Assembly: GCA_031292455.1 (NCBI GenBank)
Contig: JARLHC010000111.1
Coordinates: 23,319 to 87,318 of the forward strand
DNA: 64,000 nucleotides
Direction of reading: 5' to 3'
DNA from: Ignavibacteriaceae bacterium
GTDB lineage: Bacteria; Bacteroidota; Ignavibacteria; Ignavibacteriales; Ignavibacteriaceae
Shown: piece by piece, positions 8,917 through 16,890 of the stretch
Layout: every line of letters begins with the position of its first letter
Position numbering within the stretch: position 1 is the first letter of the stretch
The notes under the pieces: generated by a model
The model's database searches: none
What the model was told of the DNA's origin: nothing
The model's input: only the letters and a program-made list of their open reading frames with translations
Program-made: the position numbers and the translations under genes

Positions 8917-9528
8917 ATGTATAAATCTTTTTTTAAATATGTAATCGATTTTATCCTGGTATTTGTTGGATTAGTATTGATATCACCGTTATTTCTTTTC
9001 ATTATGACTTTATTATTATTTACTAACCATGGTCATATTTTTTTCTTTCAGGAACGCCCGGGTAAAAAGACACGTCTATTTAAACTGATAAAGTTTAAAA
9101 CTATGACGGATTATCTCGATAAAAATGGCATACTCTTGCCGGATTCAAAACGTTTAACAAAAGTTGGTAGGTTTTTACGTTCAACTTCTCTTGATGAATT
9201 ACCGCAGCTATTAAATGTATTAAGAGGTGAAATGAGTCTGGTCGGTCCTCGTCCACTTCTGGTTAAATATCTGCCATTGTATAATAAGAAACAAGCTAGG
9301 CGACATGAAGTAAGGCCGGGAATAACTGGGTGGGCTCAAGTCAATGGACGTAATGCATTATCGTGGCCTGAAAAGTTTGAGCATGATGTTTATTATGTTG
9401 ATAATATTTCATTTGCACTGGATATAAAAATACTTTTTCTTACTATAAAGAAAATATTTATAAAAGAAGGGATTAATTCAGGTCCGGATATTACGATGCA
9501 AACTTTCTCGGGAAATGTTAAAGTATAA
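8917..9528 (+). CDS. PglC-like monotopic phosphoglycosyl transferase (initiating sugar transferase)
   Basis: A 203-residue protein, the size of the minimal catalytic PglC form without the WbaP-type N-terminal membrane region. It has an N-terminal hydrophobic re-entrant helix (residues 6-30), then '[20 protein letters not shown]'. The catalytic Asp-Glu pair is in '[14 protein letters not shown]' (D93, E94), and 'SLVGPRPLL' and '[14 protein letters not shown]' complete the family signature. It transfers sugar-1-phosphate from a UDP-sugar to undecaprenyl phosphate at the inner face of the inner membrane, starting the repeat unit. Because PglF-, PglE- and PglD-like genes follow, its substrate may be a UDP-bacillosamine-like sugar. 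Confidence 0.93.
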   Translation: MYKSFFKYVIDFILVFVGLVLISPLFLFIMTLLLFTNHGHIFFFQERPGKKTRLFKLIKFKTMTDYLDKNGILLPDSKRLTKVGRFLRSTSLDELPQLLNVLRGEMSLVGPRPLLVKYLPLYNKKQARRHEVRPGITGWAQVNGRNALSWPEKFEHDVYYVDNISFALDIKILFLTIKKIFIKEGINSGPDITMQTFSGNVKV

Positions 9529-9808
9529 TCCACAATATAACCACTTTATCTTTTACCGGAATAACTCAATATATTAATAAATTAAGTATAAAAATTGTTA
9601 AAAAAGTAAAATTTCTAATTATTTATATACATTATGAAGCAGACATATATAATTTTGGATTGGTAAACATAAAATTATATATTATATTATTTATTCAAAA
9701 TATAAGAACTAAACAAAATATAATATTTTTATAATACTTTTGATTATAATCCAATCTTAAATTCCTATATGAGTCACGATCCTTTTAACAATTAGATTTA
9801 CAAAAATT
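9529..9808 (+). other. AT-rich intergenic spacer before the acyl carrier protein gene
   Basis: These 280 bases are the longest gap inside the polysaccharide locus. They are extremely AT-rich and hold no open frame of note and no convincing terminator hairpin. The position suggests a promoter for the ACP-to-dehydratase block, but I cannot pick out a confident promoter sequence. Confidence 0.4.
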
Positions 9809-10036
9809 ATGAAAGAAAAATTTATCAATTCTCTTAAAGACACTCTTGAAATTCAAAACCGGGAAATATTGCCGGGTGATAAATTCAGAGAGTATAAAGA
9901 ATGGGATTCACTTGCGCAATTATCACTTATTGCTATGTTAGATGATGAATATGGTGTTGCTATAGAAAACGAAAAATTCATGAAATTGATAACTGTAGAA
10001 GATTTAATGAACGAAGTTATAAGTCACTCAAAATAG
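9809..10036 (+). CDS. Dedicated acyl carrier protein
   Basis: A 75-residue acidic protein with the 4'-phosphopantetheine site 'EWDSLAQLSLIAMLDDEYG'; Ser34 is the attachment residue in the DSL motif. It is followed after 65 bases by a KAS III gene and then a ketoreductase, and is not linked to the usual fabF or plsX genes. It therefore looks like a specialised carrier for a small acyl group used in the glycan pathway rather than the housekeeping AcpP. Whether it is acylated by the neighbours is inference. Confidence 0.9.
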   Translation: MKEKFINSLKDTLEIQNREILPGDKFREYKEWDSLAQLSLIAMLDDEYGVAIENEKFMKLITVEDLMNEVISHSK

Positions 10037-10101
10037 AGTTAATGCTATAACACAGCTTTTAAGCAATCGCAAATTAAATTAAAAATTAAACAAAACTACC
10101 T

Positions 10102-11160
10102 ATGCCTTATCTAGAATTTAGCAATGTCGGAATCACGGGAATGGCTGGTGCAGTTCCCGTCAATGTTATTGATAATTATAAATATACTGCTTTTTTCCCC
10201 TCCGAAGATGTCAAAGAAATTATTGATAAAATTGGAGTTAAGGAACGCAGATTTGCTGATTCATATACTTGCTCCTCCGACCTATGTTTTGCAGCAGCAA
10301 AGAAATTATTTGCTGATATGAACATAGAAAAAAACGAAATCGATCTGCTAATCTTTGTATCCCAAACACCGGATTATAGGATGCCTGCAACGTCTGTTAT
10401 TTTACAGAATAGATTAGGATTATCTGATAACACAATGGCTCTGGATCTAAGCATAGGATGCTCAGGATTCATATACGGGCTTTCAGTGGTATATGCACTG
10501 ATGCAACAAAATAGTTTTAGGAAAGCACTGTTCCTTGATGGCGAGACAAGGTCAAAGGTGTATTCACCTAAGGACAGAAAGACTGCCTTCTTATTTGGAG
10601 ATGGCGGAGTAGCTGCACTAATTGAGAAAAAGGAAAAATTCGGTAAAAGCTATTTCTCATTAAATTCCGATGGCTCGAGAGAGTCTTTGATAAAAATTAA
10701 TGCTGGCGGTTATAGAAATCCAAGCTCAGCTGAAACTGTTATTGAAAAAGTAGTCGATGAATTTGGAAATATTCGAAGTGAAGAACAAGGATATATGAAT
10801 GGAGCGGATGTTTTCAATTTTGTTCTTCGGGAAATTCCAAAAGATTTCAAGAACTTGATTGAGCACTCAAATACTGGATTGAACCAAATAGATTATTTTG
10901 TCTTTCATCAGGCTAATACTTATATCAACGGTTACCTCATGAAAAAGTTAAAACTTGATCCGGCAAAAGTCCCATCTTCAATTGAAAAATTTGGAAATAC
11001 CTCCTCTGTGTCTATTCCTCTAACAATTATTTCCGAACTTAAAAATATGCTTGATGGAAAAAAGAAACTTCTGTTAAGCGGTTTTGGTGTCGGAATGACT
11101 TGGGGAACTGCAGTTATTGATTTCGATGGATGCAAAATAAGCGAAATCGTCGAAGTTTGA
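10102..11160 (+). CDS. 3-oxoacyl-ACP synthase III (KAS III, FabH-like)
   Basis: A 352-residue thiolase-fold enzyme. The full KAS III triad is present: Cys120 in 'LDLSIGCSGF', His269 in 'FVFHQAN' and Asn299 in 'KFGNTSSVS'. KAS III enzymes condense a short acyl-CoA, usually acetyl-CoA, with malonyl-ACP. With the upstream ACP and downstream reductase it could make acetoacetyl-ACP and then 3-hydroxybutyryl-ACP. The location between an initiating sugar transferase and an N-acyltransferase argues for a glycan acyl-modification role rather than general fatty acid synthesis. Chain length and branching of the product cannot be predicted from sequence by eye. Confidence 0.9.
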   Translation: MPYLEFSNVGITGMAGAVPVNVIDNYKYTAFFPSEDVKEIIDKIGVKERRFADSYTCSSDLCFAAAKKLFADMNIEKNEIDLLIFVSQTPDYRMPATSVILQNRLGLSDNTMALDLSIGCSGFIYGLSVVYALMQQNSFRKALFLDGETRSKVYSPKDRKTAFLFGDGGVAALIEKKEKFGKSYFSLNSDGSRESLIKINAGGYRNPSSAETVIEKVVDEFGNIRSEEQGYMNGADVFNFVLREIPKDFKNLIEHSNTGLNQIDYFVFHQANTYINGYLMKKLKLDPAKVPSSIEKFGNTSSVSIPLTIISELKNMLDGKKKLLLSGFGVGMTWGTAVIDFDGCKISEIVEV

Positions 11161-11162
11161 AA

Positions 11163-11936
11163 ATGGACCAAAGAAAATCCCCTTTTAATTTGATTGGGAA
11201 AAACATAATCGTTACTGGAGCTTCTTCAGGGATAGGACGTCAATGTGCGATAAGTTGCAGCATGATGGGGGCTAATGTTATTCTGTTCGGCCGGAATCCG
11301 GATAGACTAAATGATACCCTTAATTGTATGGATAATATTTCAAATCATTTGGTCTATTCTGTTGACCTGAGGGAATATAATAAGGTTGAAGAGTTAATAA
11401 AAGAAATAGTTTTTCAAAAAGGGAAAATGCATGGTCTGGTAAATTGTGCAGGTATTTCTAATACGTTACCTTTGAAAATGATTACACCCGATAAAATGGA
11501 TGATTTTTTTCATAATAATGTGCTTGGCAGTATTAATATCACAAAATTTGTTACAAAACAGTCTTCGTTCTCCGAAGAGGGCGGAAGTGTTATTTTTATA
11601 AGTTCTGTAATGGGTACTGTTGGTGAATCGGGTAAAACATTATATGGCCTTACAAAAGGAGCATTAATTGCAGCTTCAAAATCTATTGCTATCGAATTAG
11701 CTAATAAGAAGATCAGAGTGAATTGTATATCACCTGGTGTTGTGGAAACACCATTATCTCAAAAAGCAGTTTATAGCCAGAATGAAGAATCGTTAACTAA
11801 AATTAAAAATTATCATCCATTAGGATTAGGTCAGACAGATGATGTGGCAAATGCTTGTGTCTTTCTATTATCAGATGCCTCAAAATGGATAACCGGTATT
11901 AATTTATTTGTTGATGGAGGATATTCTGCAAGGTAA
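11163..11936 (+). CDS. SDR oxidoreductase, FabG-like 3-ketoacyl reductase candidate
   Basis: 257 residues counted from the ATG at 11163, directly after the KAS III stop; a start at 11130 would overlap the synthase by 31 bases. The Rossmann motif is 'VTGASSGIG', followed by 'VNCAGIS' and the catalytic Ser148, Tyr161 and Lys165 ('SSVMGT', 'LYGLTKGA'). The end 'ITGINLFVDGGYSA' is typical of FabG-type SDRs. It probably reduces the beta-ketoacyl-ACP made by the preceding enzyme with NAD(P)H. SDR annotations are substrate-ambiguous, so a sugar-nucleotide ketone cannot be excluded. Confidence 0.85.
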   Translation: MDQRKSPFNLIGKNIIVTGASSGIGRQCAISCSMMGANVILFGRNPDRLNDTLNCMDNISNHLVYSVDLREYNKVEELIKEIVFQKGKMHGLVNCAGISNTLPLKMITPDKMDDFFHNNVLGSINITKFVTKQSSFSEEGGSVIFISSVMGTVGESGKTLYGLTKGALIAASKSIAIELANKKIRVNCISPGVVETPLSQKAVYSQNEESLTKIKNYHPLGLGQTDDVANACVFLLSDASKWITGINLFVDGGYSAR

Positions 11937-11947
11937 GAATTATTAAT

Positions 11948-12598
11948 ATGAAAAATGTTATTATTATTGGTTCTGGGGGGCACAGTGCCGAAATCGACGA
12001 ATATATTGCCTATTCTCAAAAAAAGATTGATAAACAATTATTTAATGTAATCGGATTTTTAGATGATAATCCGGCCAATTATTTAAGATACAAATTTTCT
12101 GCTCCACTATTGGGTGGGGTAAGAAATCATATTGTACGTAATGATTGTCATTATATTATGGGGATTGCTAATTTAAAGTATCGCAGACTCTTTATTGAAA
12201 AATTTTCTTCAGACGGTGCTGATTTTATTACTTTTATACATTGTACCGCTTATGTGTCAAATTCAGCACAGGTTGGGAAAGGAGTTGTAATAGCTCCTAA
12301 TGCAAATGTTGGCCCTAATGTTAAAATAGGGGATTTTACATTATTAAATTCAAGAAGCAGTATGGGTCATGACACAGTGGTCGGCAAATATAACGTTATC
12401 AGTCCGAATGTCTGTTTCTCCGGATTTACAAATATCGGAGATGACAACTTGTTTGGCATTAACAGTGCTACTATCCCAGGAATAAAAGTTGGGAACAGGA
12501 ATAAAATAGCAGCCGGAATAATACTAGATAAAAACGTTGAAGATGATTCAGTGATTTTTTATCGTTATAAAGAAAAAATATTGGCTATTTCGAAATAG
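11948..12598 (+). CDS. PglD/NeuD-family sugar N-acyltransferase
   Basis: 216 residues in two parts: a small Rossmann-like domain with 'VIIIGSGGHSAEI' at residues 4-16 and a left-handed beta-helix of hexapeptide repeats from about residue 95. The catalytic base is expected to be His141 in 'SMGHDTVVG', aligning with the catalytic histidine of PglD. PglD acetylates the C4 amine of UDP-4-amino sugars from acetyl-CoA. The ACP, KAS III and reductase genes just upstream raise the possibility that the acyl donor here is a 3-hydroxyacyl thioester. The next gene, four bases away, is the aminotransferase that would make the amine acceptor. Confidence 0.9.
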   Translation: MKNVIIIGSGGHSAEIDEYIAYSQKKIDKQLFNVIGFLDDNPANYLRYKFSAPLLGGVRNHIVRNDCHYIMGIANLKYRRLFIEKFSSDGADFITFIHCTAYVSNSAQVGKGVVIAPNANVGPNVKIGDFTLLNSRSSMGHDTVVGKYNVISPNVCFSGFTNIGDDNLFGINSATIPGIKVGNRNKIAAGIILDKNVEDDSVIFYRYKEKILAISK

Positions 12599-12601
12599 AT
12601 T

Positions 12602-13750
12602 ATGGATAATACTAATACAATTAAGCCCAGAATTTGGTTGTCCTCTCCTCACATGGGGAAGGATGAATTTAGTTTTGTAAAAGAGGCTTTTGACACTAAT
12701 TGGATTGCGCCTCTTGGACCTAATGTTGATGGCTTTGAACAGGATTTGTGTCGTTATAACGGATCAAAATATGCCGCAGCCCTGTCCTCCGGTACAGCAG
12801 CAATTCATCTTTCTTTGGTTTTAATAGGAGTGAAACCAGGCGATGAAGTTATCTGTTCATCTTTTACTTTTTCAGCATCAGCTAACCCAATTCTTTATCT
12901 TGGCGCAATTCCGGTATTTGTTGATAGTGAAGAATCTTCCTGGAATATGAATCCTGAATTTCTTGAGACAGCTATTATCGACAGATTAGCGAAAGGGATA
13001 AAACCTAAAGCAATTATTGTTGTTCATCTTTATGGCATGCCTGCGAGAATAAATGAAATTTTGGCAATAGGTAATAAATTCGATATACCAGTAATAGAGG
13101 ACGCTGCCGAAGCTCTTGGTTCTTATTATGAGGATAAACATCTTGGCTCGTTTGGTATAATGGGAATTCTTTCCTTTAATGGAAACAAAATTATAACTAC
13201 TTCCGGAGGTGGAGCACTAATTTCAGATAATAAGGATTTTATTGACAAAGCACGCTTCCTTGCAACACAGGCAAGAGATAAAGCTCCTCATTATCAGCAT
13301 TCTGAAATTGGTTATAATTATAGAATGAGTAACATTTGCGCAGGAATTGGCCGGGGTCAAATGAAAGTTCTTGATGAAAGAGTTAAACAACGCAGGTATA
13401 ATTTTAAATTTTATGAAAATCAAATCAGCAATTTTGCAGGAATTGATTTCCAGCTTGAACTGGAAGGCGCATCCTCTAACAGATGGCTTACTGCTATTAT
13501 TATTGACCCTTCAAAAACCGGGGGAAAAACAAGGGAAGATTTACGTTTAGCTATGGACAATGAAAATATTGAGTGCCGTCCATTATGGAAGCCTATGCAC
13601 TTACAGCCTGTCTTTGAAAAATATCCTTTCTACGGTGATAACACTTCTGATAAATTATTTAACCGTGGTTTATGCCTGCCATCTGGTTCCAATTTGTCAG
13701 ATGAAGATAGGGCAAGGATATTAAAATGTTTTTATTCAGTTTTTCAATGA
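12602..13750 (+). CDS. DegT/DnrJ/EryC1/StrS aminotransferase, PglE-like
   Basis: A 382-residue PLP enzyme of the sugar aminotransferase family. The cofactor lysine is Lys196 in 'SFNGNKIITT', and 'VHLYGMPA' and 'IEDAAEALGS' are the standard PLP-pocket motifs. These enzymes move an amino group from glutamate to a 4-keto (or 3-keto) sugar nucleotide. Given a PglF-like dehydratase in the same locus, UDP-2-acetamido-4-keto-2,6-dideoxyhexose is the likely substrate and a UDP-4-amino sugar the product. It lies four bases after the N-acyltransferase gene. Confidence 0.92.
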   Translation: MDNTNTIKPRIWLSSPHMGKDEFSFVKEAFDTNWIAPLGPNVDGFEQDLCRYNGSKYAAALSSGTAAIHLSLVLIGVKPGDEVICSSFTFSASANPILYLGAIPVFVDSEESSWNMNPEFLETAIIDRLAKGIKPKAIIVVHLYGMPARINEILAIGNKFDIPVIEDAAEALGSYYEDKHLGSFGIMGILSFNGNKIITTSGGGALISDNKDFIDKARFLATQARDKAPHYQHSEIGYNYRMSNICAGIGRGQMKVLDERVKQRRYNFKFYENQISNFAGIDFQLELEGASSNRWLTAIIIDPSKTGGKTREDLRLAMDNENIECRPLWKPMHLQPVFEKYPFYGDNTSDKLFNRGLCLPSGSNLSDEDRARILKCFYSVFQ

Positions 13751-13798
13751 TTTCATCTCATAGAATTAACAATTGAATGCAATTTCTGATTTCATATA

Positions 13799-14794
13799 AT
13801 GAATAATTATGCTTTACTCTCAAATAAACGTATACTGATAACAGGCGGGGCTGGATTTATTGGTTCAAATCTATGTGAGGATTTTTTACAACATGATAAT
13901 GAAGTTATCTGTTTAGATAATTTTTCCACAGGCAAAATTGAAAATATTAGAGAATTGCTCTATAATAAAAATTTTAAGCTTGTTGTTGGTGATATTCGGA
14001 ATTTGAATGATTGCAATAAAGCTGTCGATAGTGTAGATATCGTATTGCATGAAGCTGCTCTTGGGTCTGTTCCCCGCTCAATTAATGATCCGATCACTAC
14101 CAATTCTGTTAATATTAGCGGCTTTCTGAATATGCTGATCGCTGCAAGAGAAGCAAAGGTAAAACGGTTTGTTTATGCTGCCAGTTCTTCGACGTATGGC
14201 GATTCTGAAAATCTTCCCAAAGTTGAAGAAATTATAGGTAAGGCCATTTCTCCTTACGGTGTGACTAAGTATGTCAATGAATTATATGCACATGTATTTG
14301 GACTCCAGTATGGTCTAAATACTATCGGACTCCGGTATTTTAATGTATTTGGCCGCAGACAGGATCCTGCAGGAGCTTATGCTGCTGTTATCCCTAAATT
14401 TACAATGCTTCTTATGGCACACAAATCACCCGTAATTTATGGGGATGGAACCAATTCACGGGATTTTACTTATATTGATAATATTATTCAGATCAATCAC
14501 TTAGCTGCTCAGGTTAAAAATCCTTCAGCTGTCGGTCAGGTTTTTAATGCTGCTGTTGGAGAGCGCAATGATTTGAACTCTTTGACTAATTATCTTAAAT
14601 GTTATTTAAATGAATATGACGCGGAAATCTCTAATATCCCTATTCAATATGGACCTTCTCAAAAAGGGGATATTCCTCATTCCTTAGCCTCAATTAAAAA
14701 AGCAGAAACTTTGTTAGGATATAAACCTGAATTTTTCCTGAAAGAAGGACTAAAAATTGCAGTAAAATGGTATTGGGAAAATTTAAATAAATAA
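13799..14794 (+). CDS. NAD-dependent UDP-HexNAc 4-epimerase, WbpP-like
   Basis: A 331-residue extended SDR. The NAD loop is 'ILITGGAGFIGSNL' and the active site has a serine cluster in 'AASSSTYGD' (129-131) with Tyr153 and Lys157 in 'SPYGVTKYVNE'. 'YFNVFGRRQDPAGAYAAVIP' is characteristic of WbpP/TviC-type UDP-GlcNAc/GalNAc 4-epimerases, as opposed to GalE. It would supply a galacto-configured HexNAc donor for the repeat unit. It has its own 48-base leader after the aminotransferase. Confidence 0.88.
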   Translation: MNNYALLSNKRILITGGAGFIGSNLCEDFLQHDNEVICLDNFSTGKIENIRELLYNKNFKLVVGDIRNLNDCNKAVDSVDIVLHEAALGSVPRSINDPITTNSVNISGFLNMLIAAREAKVKRFVYAASSSTYGDSENLPKVEEIIGKAISPYGVTKYVNELYAHVFGLQYGLNTIGLRYFNVFGRRQDPAGAYAAVIPKFTMLLMAHKSPVIYGDGTNSRDFTYIDNIIQINHLAAQVKNPSAVGQVFNAAVGERNDLNSLTNYLKCYLNEYDAEISNIPIQYGPSQKGDIPHSLASIKKAETLLGYKPEFFLKEGLKIAVKWYWENLNK

Positions 14795-14879
14795 AAAATG
14801 TGGTTTCTTCAAATAAGTAAGATTATTGACTAAATTATATAAATTTGAAGAATGATGAACTTTTTTATACGGATTTATT

Positions 14880-16874
14880 ATGCCAATTAAATTTTTATTA
14901 AATCAAACGGAAAAACTGAGAAATCGTCATTTCTTTTTGATAGATGTTATTATTGTTCTATTCAGTCCTCTGCTTACTCTTTTTATAGGGCTAGACGGAC
15001 AAATTGACTTCTCAATCTACTTCCTGCCATTAATTGCTGTTACATTATTATTTGCAATTATTAAATTTAATATTTTTTATTTCTTTGGGCTGTATAGAAG
15101 TTTTTGGAAAAAAGCAAGTATTGATGATCTCGCTAAATTGATTTTTATCGCTTTTAACACTGCTCTGCTTCAATATATCATATTTACTCTGTTAAGAAGC
15201 TTTTCCTTTAAGTGGTTGGAGCTTAGCATACTTCCTCATTTTTTCTCAATAATTGACTGTTTTATTGCATTAAGCTTAGTTGCGATTTCACGTTTTAGTA
15301 TTCGTCTCTCACAAAGATCTGCTGAGAGGTTTTATTTGGCAAAAAATATCCAAAATGCTAATACACTTATTGTTGGTGCTGGCGATGCTGGTGTTAATAT
15401 GGCGGAAGAATTACAGAGACACCCTAAAGTTGGATTAATTCCCGTAGCTTTTGTAGATGATAATAAAGAAAAGCATGGATTTCGTATCAGGGGGCTTGAA
15501 GTCAAAGGTGATAGGACTTTAATACCCGAAATTGTAGCAAAATATGGGATTAAGAAAGTATTGATTGCAATGCCTTCTGTACCAGGTCTGGTAATCAGGG
15601 AAATTATGGAAATTTGCAGACAGGTAAATGTGGAAACATTTACTATGCCTGGCTTATTCGAAATAGTAGGAGGCAAAGTTTCTATTGAACATATCCGCAA
15701 AATTGAAATTGAAGATCTATTACGCCGGGAGACTATCCAAACTGATATTGAAAAAGTTAGTAATTTTTTATCTGGAAAAAAAGTGCTTATTTCCGGAGCT
15801 GGTGGATCCATTGGTAGTGAACTGGCAAGACAGATAATTAATATTTGCCCTTCTGAAATTATATTATTAGGTCATGGTGAAAATTCTATATTTGAAATTG
15901 AGTATGAATTAAAAGAAAGAATATCCAAAATTAATTTTATTGGACATGATGTTAAATTAATATGCAGAATAGCTGATCTAAGGTTCATTGATAGATTGGA
16001 ATTTATTTTTAATGAATTTAGGCCTGATGTAGTAATCCATGCCGCAGCTCATAAACATGTGCCTTTAATGGAAGAAAACCCATCTGAAGCTATTACAAAT
16101 AATGTATTGGGAACAAAAAATTTGGTGGATGTATCATTGAAATTTAATGTTAGGAATTTTGTCTTAATATCCACTGATAAAGCAGTAAACCCCACAAGCG
16201 TAATGGGTGCTAGTAAAAGACTAGCCGAAATGATTGTTCATAATGCAGCAATAAAATCAGGAAATTGTTATTGTGCTGTACGTTTCGGGAATGTTTTAGG
16301 TAGCCGTGGCAGTGTAATAAAAACATTCAAAAAGCAGTTGGAAAAAGGTGGTCCTATTACTGTAACTCATCCGGAAATCATTCGTTACCTTATTACAATT
16401 CCTGAAGCAGTGCAACTTGTTCTTCAAGCCTCGGTTTTAGGTAAAGGTGGTGAAATTTTTATGCTTGATATGGGAAAACCTATCAAAATTGTTGATCTTG
16501 CAAAAGATCTTATAAAGCTTTCTGGTTTGATAGAAGGTAAGGATATCAAAATTGTATTTACAGGATTACGTCCAGGAGAAAAATTATTCGAAGAGCTATT
16601 TGTTGATGGAGAAAATTATGAGCGAACTGTTCATGAGAAAATATTCATTGCCAGGAATTCCAGTGAATATATAACTGACAATTTAATTCCAAAGATTGAA
16701 TCATTGATTAGATCGGCTAAAGAAAACAATAATTCAGAAATGTTACAAATGTTGATAGAGCTATTACCTGAATATACCCCCGGAGAAAATGCTATAGCGA
16801 AATTAGGGGGAAAAATAATGTTCAAAAAACCTTTATTCTCACTTTCAACAAATAGAAAAGTATCTTTATTCTAA
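14880..16874 (+). CDS. Membrane UDP-HexNAc 4,6-dehydratase, PglF/CapD-like
   Basis: A 664-residue protein with four to five N-terminal membrane helices (to about residue 140), a CoA-binding-like Rossmann region ('TLIVGAGDAGVNMAEEL') and a C-terminal SDR dehydratase domain ('VLISGAGGSIGSELARQI'). The active site has Thr432-Asp433-Lys434 ('STDKAVNP'), and Met442 followed by Lys446 ('VMGASKR'), where soluble PseB/FlaA1 enzymes have Tyr. Met at this site is the known PglF pattern. It makes UDP-2-acetamido-2,6-dideoxy-4-keto-hexose, the entry step to bacillosamine-like sugars, and so feeds the aminotransferase and acyltransferase upstream. Confidence 0.92.
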   Translation: MPIKFLLNQTEKLRNRHFFLIDVIIVLFSPLLTLFIGLDGQIDFSIYFLPLIAVTLLFAIIKFNIFYFFGLYRSFWKKASIDDLAKLIFIAFNTALLQYIIFTLLRSFSFKWLELSILPHFFSIIDCFIALSLVAISRFSIRLSQRSAERFYLAKNIQNANTLIVGAGDAGVNMAEELQRHPKVGLIPVAFVDDNKEKHGFRIRGLEVKGDRTLIPEIVAKYGIKKVLIAMPSVPGLVIREIMEICRQVNVETFTMPGLFEIVGGKVSIEHIRKIEIEDLLRRETIQTDIEKVSNFLSGKKVLISGAGGSIGSELARQIINICPSEIILLGHGENSIFEIEYELKERISKINFIGHDVKLICRIADLRFIDRLEFIFNEFRPDVVIHAAAHKHVPLMEENPSEAITNNVLGTKNLVDVSLKFNVRNFVLISTDKAVNPTSVMGASKRLAEMIVHNAAIKSGNCYCAVRFGNVLGSRGSVIKTFKKQLEKGGPITVTHPEIIRYLITIPEAVQLVLQASVLGKGGEIFMLDMGKPIKIVDLAKDLIKLSGLIEGKDIKIVFTGLRPGEKLFEELFVDGENYERTVHEKIFIARNSSEYITDNLIPKIESLIRSAKENNNSEMLQMLIELLPEYTPGENAIAKLGGKIMFKKPLFSLSTNRKVSLF

Positions 16875-16890
16875 AAAGCAATAATTATTA

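Noticed and set aside
9529..9808. Possible small RNA or gene in the AT-rich gap before the ACP gene
   Set aside because: No hairpin with T-run, no ribosome site with an open frame and no family pattern could be seen.
11130..11162. Upstream start for the SDR reductase
   Set aside because: It overlaps the KAS III gene and adds a basic tail before the usual FabG N-terminus; ATG at 11163 follows the KAS III stop.
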